19,961 nt of DNA from CAZEJK01 sp964512045 (lineage in GTDB: Bacteria > Acidobacteriota > Thermoanaerobaculia > Thermoanaerobaculales > Sulfomarinibacteraceae), in assembly GCA_964512045.1 (NCBI GenBank), contig CAZEJK010000088.1, positions 1 through 19,961 on the forward strand, written 5' to 3'. The notes under the pieces were generated by a model, which did not search any database, was not told the origin of the DNA, and saw nothing but the letters and a program-made list of their open reading frames with translations. Within the stretch, counting starts at the first letter, position 1, and each line of letters opens with the position of its first letter. The position numbers and the translations under genes are program-made. Below are positions 13,864 through 19,961 of this stretch, one piece after another.

Positions 13864-14481
13864 GTGATCCAGATTCTGGTGAGCCTCACGTTGGTTGCGC
13901 TGATTGCTGAGCCTGCTGCAGCGGATCCGTCCGCGCCCCCGACCCCGGGGCCGGAGACGGTGATGGAGGCGTGGACCGAGGACCGGACGCGGGGTCTGGA
14001 GGCTGTGCAGGACGAGGCGACCGCTGTGGCCGTGATGCGCCGGGACGACGACACGACGGAGACGGTGGCGACCGTCATGCTGCCGACGGCGGTCTCCGGT
14101 CTGGCGGTTGCCTCCGGTGGAGGTGCCGGCGTGGCCGTCGCACCCGGTGGAGACGACGGGATCGCCTGGATTCGGCTGTCCGATGGGACCGTCGCTGCGA
14201 CGTTTCAGTCCGCTCCCGAGATGACCTGTCGGCGCTGTGTCGCGCTGGCCGCCGACGGCAGTCGGGCGGTGGTGGTTGGTGCCGCTGACCGTCGGCAAGC
14301 GGTGACCGTGCTCGGCGGAGGCCCTCCGCCGTTCATTGTTGACGAGGTCGCTCTGACCGCCATGCCCGATGCGGTGGAGATCTCCGCTGACCAACGCTTC
14401 GCCGTGGTACATACAGCCGACGGCAGCACGACCGTGCTCCGTCTCGCCGACGGCGGAGTCGTGGGCAGCTATCGGGATTGA
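13864..14481 (+). CDS. Small secreted beta-propeller-like protein
   Basis: About 205 residues. The chosen GTG at 13864 follows GGGAGG with four bases between; ATGs at 13846 and 13852 in the same frame are alternatives without a visible ribosome-binding site. A hydrophobic signal sequence (VIQILVSLTLVALIAEPAAA) lacks basic residues, which is odd. The mature part has repeated strand pairs of the kind seen in WD40/YVTN-type propeller blades: SGLAVASGGGAGVAVAPGG, then VALAADGSRAVVVGAADR, then VEISADQRFAVVHTADGS, each ending in a short strand such as TVLRLADGGVVGS. At this length there would be only three or four blades, so it may be a fragment of a propeller or form an oligomer. It lies 70 bases after the acylase gene and could be cotranscribed with it. 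Function unknown. Confidence 0.65.
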   Translation: MIQILVSLTLVALIAEPAAADPSAPPTPGPETVMEAWTEDRTRGLEAVQDEATAVAVMRRDDDTTETVATVMLPTAVSGLAVASGGGAGVAVAPGGDDGIAWIRLSDGTVAATFQSAPEMTCRRCVALAADGSRAVVVGAADRRQAVTVLGGGPPPFIVDEVALTAMPDAVEISADQRFAVVHTADGSTTVLRLADGGVVGSYRD

Positions 14482-14616
14482 GCGACCTCGAGCTTTCTGA
14501 CACGGCGGCGAGCACCCGGGTCGCTGGCCGGAGGCGGTGGGATGCTGGGCGCTCTGTTCCCACCTTGATCAAGAGCTGGGTGTACCCTCCGGCAAGAGAT
14601 CGGCGGTGACAGCGAG
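14482..14616. terminator. Weak hairpin between convergent genes
   Basis: The gap between two convergent genes contains GGTGGGA (14536-14542) paired with TCCCACC (14558-14564), a 7-bp stem with a 15-base loop. No T-run follows on either strand, so termination here is only suggested by position. Confidence 0.25.
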
Positions 14617-16065
14617 CTATCGCCCCGGGCGCCTCGTGGGGCGGGCTGTGCCCTGCTCCACCGGTATCTCGACCCCGGCAGCGCGAACGCTGACATTATC
14701 GATCGAGCGACCGCGCATGCCCCAGATCCGGATCTTGGTCGTGGTGAACTCCCCGGTTTCCACCCAGGCCGTCGAGAGATCTTCGCCTGCCTGGTTTGCG
14801 AACTGCATCCGTACACGCTGATCGGCGTAGGCGAAGGTGATGGTGCCCTGGCGTGGACTCCCGGGAGCGAGGGTCTTCAGATAGGGTGAGACAGCCACGC
14901 CGGCCGCAACACTCGAGCTCGACGGTGAGGGCGCTCTTCCGATATTGATGGCGTGATAGTTCTGGTTGCCGTACTGCCCTCGATAGATTCCGGCCGTGTG
15001 GTGACCGGCGTCCGTCAGGGCAACCAGCTCCACCCAGAACTCACCCAACTGAACACTCGATGGCCCCGCTTGGTAGTCGAACTCGATCGTCAGGTTGTTG
15101 CTGAATGAGGCCTTTGATTCAATGTAGTTCCAGTTCTGCGACCACTTGAGCTGTCCATTGTCTACGGACACGGCATGGGTTCCGCCGCCCACATTGGCGG
15201 CTCTCCCCGGAACCCAGTTGTCGGCCAGGCTGCCACTGAAATCATCAACCACTTCCGTCAGATTGGGTTGTCCGTCGCTCACTTCGTCCCGTGCTTCCTC
15301 CCCGGGTGCATATACCCTCACATTGTCGATGAAGCGACCGCGCATGCCCCAGATCCGGATCTTGGTCGTGGTGAACTCCCCGGTCTCCACCCAGGCCGTC
15401 GATAGAACTTCGCCTGCCTGGTTTGCGAACTGCATCCGTACACGCTGATCGGCGTAGGCGAAGGTGATGGTGCCCTGGCGTGGACTCCCGGGAGCGAGGG
15501 TCTTCAGATAGGGTGAGACAGCCACGCCGGCCGCAACACTCGAGCTCGACGGTGAGGGCGCTCTTCCGATATTGATGGCGTGATAGTTCTGGTTGCCGTA
15601 CTGCCCTCGATAGATTCCGGCCGTGTGGTGACCGGCGTCCGTCAGGGCAACCAGCTCCACCCAGAACTCACCCAACTGAACACTCGATGGCCCCGCTTGG
15701 TAGTCGAACTCGATCGTCAGGTTGTTGCTGAATGAGGCCTTTGATTCAATGTAGTTCCAGTTCTGCGACCACTTGAGCTGTCCATTGTCTACGGACACGG
15801 CATGGGTTCCGTCGCCAACATTGGCGGTTCTTCCCGGAGCCCAGTTGTCGGTCAGGTTGCCGCTGAAATCATCAGACAAGACAACAACACGGGACGAGCC
15901 CGCTGCGGCCGCGGTCAACTCGGAGTCGACGTCGGCGAGACGGATGGTGGACTTCTTGTCGGTCTCAGCCTGGACTGGCTTGCCTGGTAGCAGCACGATC
16001 ATCAGGTTCGCTGCTACTGCGAGTGCGACCACTCCGGTGATGCGCGAAGGATTTTGACGGGTCAT
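14617..16065 (-). CDS. Secreted protein with two near-identical jelly-roll-like domains
   Basis: A 482-residue exported protein. The signal peptide is MTRQNPSRITGVVALAVAANLMIVLL plus GKPVQA, cut near residue 33. After a short linker come two copies of a domain of about 187 residues (about 63-249 and 272-458). Each starts DDFSGxLxDNW and contains KWSQNWNYIESKASFS, TIEFDYQAG, GEFWVELVAL and TKIRIWGMRGR. Strand-rich segments opening with DDFSG suggest a concanavalin-like beta-sandwich, possibly carbohydrate-binding. The copies differ at few positions (GEVLSTAW versus GEDLSTAW; GRFIDNVRV versus GRSIDNVSV) and share 404 identical bases. The ATG at 16065 has GGGAG seven bases upstream, inside a small hairpin. 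The C-terminus PTRRPGR is basic. No catalytic motif is recognised. Confidence 0.82.
   Translation of the reverse strand: MTRQNPSRITGVVALAVAANLMIVLLPGKPVQAETDKKSTIRLADVDSELTAAAAGSSRVVVLSDDFSGNLTDNWAPGRTANVGDGTHAVSVDNGQLKWSQNWNYIESKASFSNNLTIEFDYQAGPSSVQLGEFWVELVALTDAGHHTAGIYRGQYGNQNYHAINIGRAPSPSSSSVAAGVAVSPYLKTLAPGSPRQGTITFAYADQRVRMQFANQAGEVLSTAWVETGEFTTTKIRIWGMRGRFIDNVRVYAPGEEARDEVSDGQPNLTEVVDDFSGSLADNWVPGRAANVGGGTHAVSVDNGQLKWSQNWNYIESKASFSNNLTIEFDYQAGPSSVQLGEFWVELVALTDAGHHTAGIYRGQYGNQNYHAINIGRAPSPSSSSVAAGVAVSPYLKTLAPGSPRQGTITFAYADQRVRMQFANQAGEDLSTAWVETGEFTTTKIRIWGMRGRSIDNVSVRAAGVEIPVEQGTARPTRRPGR
14690..15249 (-). repeat. Direct repeat copy A (627-bp period)
   Basis: This segment is repeated in the same orientation at 15317-15876 with an offset of exactly 627 bases (209 codons), so the reading frame is kept. 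From 14781 to 15184 I find no mismatch to 15408-15811 (404 bases). Scattered differences lie at both ends. Confidence 0.95.
15317..15876 (-). repeat. Direct repeat copy B (627-bp period)
   Basis: Second copy of the internal gene duplication, encoding the first jelly-roll-like domain of the protein. Between the copies (15250-15316) lies a linker encoding EEARDEVSDGQPNLTEV. Confidence 0.95.
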
Positions 16066-16071
16066 GTGATT

Positions 16072-16084
16072 CTCCCTCAGGGAG
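16072..16084 (-). promoter_or_regulatory. Hairpin covering the ribosome-binding site of the two-domain gene
   Basis: CTCCC (16072-16076) and GGGAG (16080-16084) form a 5-bp stem with a three-base loop. On the minus strand the GGGAG arm nearest the ATG at 16065 is the ribosome-binding site itself, so the stem would hide it. The stem is short and may open easily. Confidence 0.35.
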
Positions 16085-16237
16085 GGAATAGTGTATTGCA
16101 CTCCGCGGGTCCCGGCAACTGAGGTCAGTCACGGGCCGTGTCGAGGCTCACGGGAGAAGCGACCACCGCCATCGAGCGCCAGGACGTGGCCGGCCTCCTT
16201 AAGCTCGGACCTGTCGTGCACCTTCACTGCCCGCCCC

Positions 16238-16277
16238 CTCTCCGTTGCGGCGTCGCGTCCTTGCGTCTCTGCGTTGA
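16238..16277. repeat. Intergenic repeat of the 'AACGCAGAGACGCA' type
   Basis: On the minus strand this reads GATTCAACGCAGAGACGCAA followed by GGACGCGACGCCGCAACGGAGAGG. It is a purine-rich run with an 'ACGCAGAG'-like period. Sequences of the form TTCAACGCAGAGACGCAGAGG recur between genes in many environmental bacterial genomes. The rest of 16102-16325 holds no gene. It lies downstream of the flavin-reductase gene on that strand. Confidence 0.5.
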
Positions 16278-16325
16278 ATCCGAGAACCCACCACGCCCTG
16301 TCGCCAGAGTGAGGCGGAGACCGGC

Positions 16326-16907
16326 TTATGAGCTGCGCTTCAGCAGATCGCGGCCGAGCGCACCTCCGTCCCCGAGGCAGGCGCCAAGGCCGTGGTACTT
16401 CTGGGCCTCTGGAGAGTACACGTACGGCCGGACCTTCTCGGGGTCGGGCCGGCCACCTTCGTCGAGCACGTCAGGGTCGGCCTTGATGTCGAGGATCTCG
16501 CCCACGAACAGCGTGTGCAGCCCGATCTCGAGAGTGTGTCGGAGAGTGCACTCGAGCACCAGGGGAAACTCGGCCACGTACGGGGCGTCCACCACCTCGG
16601 AGGCGACCGGCGTGAGGCCGCTGGCCGCGAGTTTGTCGGTACGCCGGCCCGATGCCCGACCGAAGAAGTCGGCCTCCCGAGCGTACTGCTCCGACGGGAC
16701 GTTGACGGTGAACGCCGCGTGCTCCACGAGGCCGCCGTAGGTGTAGGTCGCCTTGCGCAGGCAGACGTTGATACACGGTGGCTCCGAGCAGCAGATTCCG
16801 CCCCATGACGCGGTCATCACGTTCGGTCGGTTGTTCTCATCGTACGTTCCGATCACCCACACAGGGGTCACGAAGACCAGCGGCTTGGCACCGATCGACT
16901 GCAGCAT
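16326..16907 (-). CDS. Flavin reductase family protein (flavoredoxin-like)
   Basis: A 193-residue soluble cytoplasmic protein of the flavin-reductase-like, FMN-binding split-barrel family. Relatives include flavoredoxins and the reductase components of two-part monooxygenases. Visible family features: PVWVIGTYDENNRPNVMTASW near the N-terminus, the loop GGICCSEPPCINVCL where FMN-binding backbones lie, FTVNVPSEQYA followed by a D-FGR-x-SGR-x-x-DK region, and an HTLFVGEILDI strand close to the end of the barrel. The tail YSPEAQKYHGLG is also common in the family. The double cysteine in ICCSEPPC is unusual. The ATG follows GGGAGG with five bases between. The gene is alone on its strand and divergent from the large propeller gene. 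Its physiological electron partner is unknown. Confidence 0.88.
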   Translation of the reverse strand: MLQSIGAKPLVFVTPVWVIGTYDENNRPNVMTASWGGICCSEPPCINVCLRKATYTYGGLVEHAAFTVNVPSEQYAREADFFGRASGRRTDKLAASGLTPVASEVVDAPYVAEFPLVLECTLRHTLEIGLHTLFVGEILDIKADPDVLDEGGRPDPEKVRPYVYSPEAQKYHGLGACLGDGGALGRDLLKRSS

Positions 16908-17000
16908 GTGCGCCTCCCTGTGTCCAGTGTACGCTGCTCTTGAGAGCGCTTCCGTTCGGATTGAGCGACGGAGATCACGCCGTCTTCATACCGGTCTTGG

Positions 17001-17015
17001 TACTATCGCGTGATG
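17001..17015 (+). promoter_or_regulatory. Possible -10 element of a leaderless transcript
   Basis: TACTAT (17001-17006) ends six bases before the ATG at 17013, so initiation about seven bases downstream would fall on the A of the start codon. No ribosome-binding site precedes this ATG, unlike most neighbours. No -35 match is seen at 16-18 bases. The call is tentative. Confidence 0.35.
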
Positions 17016-19961
17016 AGAAACCTCCCGTCAATCCTGGTCGCTGTCGTCCTCCCGTTGCTGGTTTTCGCAGGGCTTGCGGACGCCAGACCCGTTGCGTTCG
17101 AGAGGTGCCAGATGAGCGATGACCTCGGTGTCCCCGAGGATCTGGCGCTCGCGGACGTGGACCGGGATGGCGATCCGGACGTGGTGGCAGTTGCTGGCGA
17201 CGGCACCGTCGCCTGGTTCGAGAACGCCGGTTCGTGCGCGCTCACCCGGCACGAGATCGACACGAGCCTCAGCGATCCCTCCGCGGTCGCGATCGGCGAC
17301 ATCGATGGGGACGGCGACCCGGACGTGGTGGTGTGCACGTACACCGGGGGACAGCTGGTGTGGTACGCCAACGACGGCGCCGGGGCGTTCGGCGGCGCTC
17401 AATCCATCGGTACTGGCACGGGCCCGAGCGATGTGGCCCTGGGCGATCTCGACAACGACGGCGACCTGGACGTCGTGCTCGCCACCGACAACGACGATGG
17501 CGTGCGTTGGTACTCGAGCAACGGCGATGGAACGTTCGGCAGCTCCGGGATGATGATACCGCTGACCGTCTACAGCGTGTCGTCGGTGCTGCTGGAGGAT
17601 GTCGACCGCAGCGGGACGCTGGATGTGGTGTTTGCAGCCGAGGCGGCGGAGTCCATCTACTGGTGCGATAACTACGGTGGCGGTTTTGGCACCGAGATGT
17701 TGATCAGCGATGCAGCCCCCGGAGTGGGGGATCTGGCAGCTGCCGACCTGGACGGCGACGGCGATCACGATCTGATCGCCGCATTGCTGGGCTCCGACTC
17801 GGTGGTGTGGCACGAGAGCACCGGCGCTGGGTTCTCTTCGACTGTCCAGACGATCGATGCTGCGGCCACCGGAGTGACGGATGTCGAGGTCGGCGACGTC
17901 GACGGCGACGGCAACCCGGACGTCATTGCAGCGGTGCTCGGAAACGACCAGGTGGCGTGGTACGAGAACGATGGCGACGGAGGGTTTGGGGCGGCCAGCA
18001 CGGTGCCCTTCGACAGCCTGGATCCGAAGGTGGTGGCGTCTGCAGACCTGGACGGCGACGGCGATACGGATGTCGTGGTGGGTGTTGCCACCGGACCGGC
18101 CCTGGGTCTGATGAGCAACATGACGTTGCACCGGTCAGCCGTGTTCGCGGTGCCGGGGCCGGTGGCGATGCCGAGCGACGTCAGCTCGTTGGCGCTCGGC
18201 GATATCGACCGCGACGGCTGGCTCGATGTGGCGTGGACCTCGCCGGTCGACAACGAGGTCGCATGGAACCGGAACGCCGGCTTCGGCTCGTTCGATCCCG
18301 TCACGCAGATCTCCCAGCTCACGAGCGCCGGCACCTCGGTGGTCCAGCTCGGCGATCTGGACGGCGACGGTGATCTCGATGCGGTGACCGCGGATACCGG
18401 GCTCGGCGAGGTGGCGTGGCACGACAACCAGGGCGGCGCGCCGATCACCTGGGTTCGCACCGAGATCGGGACCGGTCTTTCTGGTCCCTCTGGAGTGTGG
18501 CTGGCTGATCTCAACGGTGACGGGCACCTGGATGTGCTGACGGCCGAGTCTGGCGGTGCAGTGCGGTGGTACGACAACGCCAACGGCAATGCGACGGCAT
18601 GGACGCCGGGCTCGGTGGGCTCGGTCACGGGCGCCAGCTGGATCACTGCGGCGGATGTGGACCGCGACGGAGACCCGGATCCGATCGTCTGCGACGAGGC
18701 TGGCGACCAGGTGCTGTGGTTCGAGAACATCCTCCCGACCACGTTTGGCGCCGGAAACGTCGTCACCTCGTTGCACGACGCTCCGCAACGAGCGGTGCCA
18801 GCCGATCTGGACGGTGATGGCGACCTGGATATCGCAGTGGCGTCGTACGGCGACGACACCGTGGCGTGGTATGCGGGCAACGGCGACGGCACGTTCAACA
18901 GTGTGCCCACCGATCTCACCACAGCTGCTGACGGCGTTCGGGATCTGGCGGTTGCCGACCTCGACGTGGATGGTGACCTGGATGTCGCACTGGTGGTCGA
19001 GCTGGGCCAGGAGGCGGTGTGGTTCGAGAATCTGGGCGCCGCGAGCTTCGCGGGCGCCGTACGGGTCGACAGCTTGCGGAAGATGACCGCGGTAGCGGCC
19101 GGGGACCTCGATCGGGATGGCGACTTCGACCTGGTGACCGGCGCGGATGAGAGCGCTCGTACGGGCCGTGCGCCGGACGCCCTGTCGTGGCAGGCGAACC
19201 TCGGCGGCCAGTACCGACTGGAGGCGACAGGTGTTCCTGGAACCTCGGTCACTGACGGGGCGATGGCCGAGGTGCTCGCCGTCGATCTGTCCCACCGTGG
19301 GAACCAGGACGAGGGCGACATCGCGCTCCGGACCCTGGAGCTGCTGTTCGAGGCTGCGGGCGGCGGTGCTCCACTTTCCTCGTCCGAGGCCAACGCGCTG
19401 ATCGACACCATCTGGGTGTACCGCGACGACGGCGACCTCGCGTTCGATCCGCTGGCGGATGCAGTGGCAGCCTCGGAGTCGTCGCTCACTTTGACCAGCG
19501 GATTGCAGACCATGACCTTCGGTCTTACAGACGACCTGCGGATTCGGGTTGCGGCGGAGAGCACGGCACGCTTCTTCGTGGTCGTCCAGCTGACCGCCAC
19601 GGCCTCCGCTCAGGTTCCGAACGGGTTCATCGTTGCCCACACCGGGGTTGGGGATGTCGAGGACGCTGACCGGGCCGTTCCCTTGCTGCAGGAGGAGCCC
19701 ACCTACGTGGCCAGCGGCGACATTACGGCGACGTCGCGGACCTGTGATCGCAGCTGGACGAGCCTCGCCGGCGGCTTGTGGTCCGACTCCAGCAACTGGA
19801 GCGGCAGTCAGACGCCGCTTTCTGGCGAGTCCGTGTGCCTCACACTGGATGGGACCTACACCGTGCAGCTGGACGTCGTCACGCCGGCACTCAACAACCT
19901 GTCGCTCGGAACGGGCACTGCCAACACCGCGACCCTGGAGGTTTCCGGGGCGGGCGAGCTG
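17013..19961 (+). CDS. Large secreted FG-GAP/VCBS repeat protein (3' end outside window)
   Basis: The open frame from ATG 17013 runs 983 codons without a stop and leaves the window. The signal peptide is MRNLPSILVAVVLPLLVFAGLADA. Residues about 45-720 contain fourteen calcium-binding loops of the D-x-D-x-D-G-D-x-D type, from DVDRDGDPDVV (residue 48) to DLDRDGDFDLV (residue 698). They are spaced about 45-60 residues apart and often followed by VAWYENDGDG-like strands. This is the FG-GAP/VCBS integrin-like propeller pattern, and fourteen would suit two seven-bladed propellers. The fourth loop (DVDRSGTLDVV) and the eighth (DIDRDGWLDVA) deviate. About 720-900 is a different beta-rich region (MAEVLAVDLSHRGNQDEGDI). 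From about 905 a segment with GGLWSDSSNWSGSQTP resembles the W-x-NW start of secreted beta-helix domains. Role probably extracellular binding or adhesion; no enzyme motif seen. Confidence 0.92.
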   Translation, partial: MRNLPSILVAVVLPLLVFAGLADARPVAFERCQMSDDLGVPEDLALADVDRDGDPDVVAVAGDGTVAWFENAGSCALTRHEIDTSLSDPSAVAIGDIDGDGDPDVVVCTYTGGQLVWYANDGAGAFGGAQSIGTGTGPSDVALGDLDNDGDLDVVLATDNDDGVRWYSSNGDGTFGSSGMMIPLTVYSVSSVLLEDVDRSGTLDVVFAAEAAESIYWCDNYGGGFGTEMLISDAAPGVGDLAAADLDGDGDHDLIAALLGSDSVVWHESTGAGFSSTVQTIDAAATGVTDVEVGDVDGDGNPDVIAAVLGNDQVAWYENDGDGGFGAASTVPFDSLDPKVVASADLDGDGDTDVVVGVATGPALGLMSNMTLHRSAVFAVPGPVAMPSDVSSLALGDIDRDGWLDVAWTSPVDNEVAWNRNAGFGSFDPVTQISQLTSAGTSVVQLGDLDGDGDLDAVTADTGLGEVAWHDNQGGAPITWVRTEIGTGLSGPSGVWLADLNGDGHLDVLTAESGGAVRWYDNANGNATAWTPGSVGSVTGASWITAADVDRDGDPDPIVCDEAGDQVLWFENILPTTFGAGNVVTSLHDAPQRAVPADLDGDGDLDIAVASYGDDTVAWYAGNGDGTFNSVPTDLTTAADGVRDLAVADLDVDGDLDVALVVELGQEAVWFENLGAASFAGAVRVDSLRKMTAVAAGDLDRDGDFDLVTGADESARTGRAPDALSWQANLGGQYRLEATGVPGTSVTDGAMAEVLAVDLSHRGNQDEGDIALRTLELLFEAAGGGAPLSSSEANALIDTIWVYRDDGDLAFDPLADAVAASESSLTLTSGLQTMTFGLTDDLRIRVAAESTARFFVVVQLTATASAQVPNGFIVAHTGVGDVEDADRAVPLLQEEPTYVASGDITATSRTCDRSWTSLAGGLWSDSSNWSGSQTPLSGESVCLTLDGTYTVQLDVVTPALNNLSLGTGTANTATLEVSGAGEL

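Noticed and set aside
17765..19640. Two long minus-strand open frames antisense to the FG-GAP protein
   Set aside because: Their low-complexity repeats (SPSPSRS or VAVDIAERQ-like) mirror the periodic Asp/Gly codons of the real gene on the other strand.
1..19961. CRISPR arrays, tRNA or rRNA genes, transposases and integrases
   Set aside because: I saw no regularly spaced short repeats, no tRNA- or rRNA-like sequence and no transposase or integrase motifs. The only long direct repeat is the domain duplication inside the gene at 14617-16065.

Overview
The window is about 20 kb of GC-rich bacterial DNA from a Gram-negative organism: it encodes outer-membrane barrels, a TonB-dependent receptor, and a periplasmic nitrate reductase with a Tat signal. 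The small secreted protein at 550-1470 and the secreted proteins with FG-GAP/VCBS, DUF11 and IPTL-like C-terminal segments resemble proteins I associate with Acidobacteriota metagenome-assembled genomes, perhaps class Thermoanaerobaculia. That placement is an inference from protein style. No rRNA or other phylogenetic marker is present.

Layout. Positions 1-549 hold no intact gene, only small palindromes and a minus-strand fragment matching the C-terminal end of a pirin. A secreted protein (550-1470, +) converges on a seven-gene minus-strand operon, with a strong hairpin between them. In transcription order the operon is an outer-membrane porin-like barrel (9649-8126), a tetraheme cytochrome c resembling NapM, NapA, NapD, a NapG/NapF-like ferredoxin, NapH, and a TonB-dependent receptor ending at 1574. 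Positions 9650-10214 are an intergenic region without a convincing gene. On the plus strand follow a 1192-residue penicillin-acylase-family protein with added C-terminal domains (10215-13793) and a small beta-propeller-like secreted protein. A minus-strand secreted protein made of two nearly identical jelly-roll-like domains lies at 14617-16065, then a flavin-reductase-family gene (16326-16907, -). Divergent from that is a very large FG-GAP propeller protein (17013 onward, +) that runs off the right edge.

How the parts work together. The core order napM-napA-napD-napG-napH matches the monomeric, NapB-less nitrate reductase operon known from Desulfovibrio desulfuricans (napCMADGH), here without napC. 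NapH and the NapG/F-like protein probably take electrons from the quinol pool, the tetraheme cytochrome probably relays them, NapA reduces nitrate to nitrite in the periplasm, and NapD guards the NapA signal peptide. The less usual part is that the operon is flanked by two outer-membrane proteins: a porin at its head and a TonB-dependent receptor at its tail. This suggests that uptake of a substrate or cofactor across the outer membrane is co-expressed with nitrate respiration. The right half is a cluster of exported proteins: an acylase, propellers and lectin-like folds.
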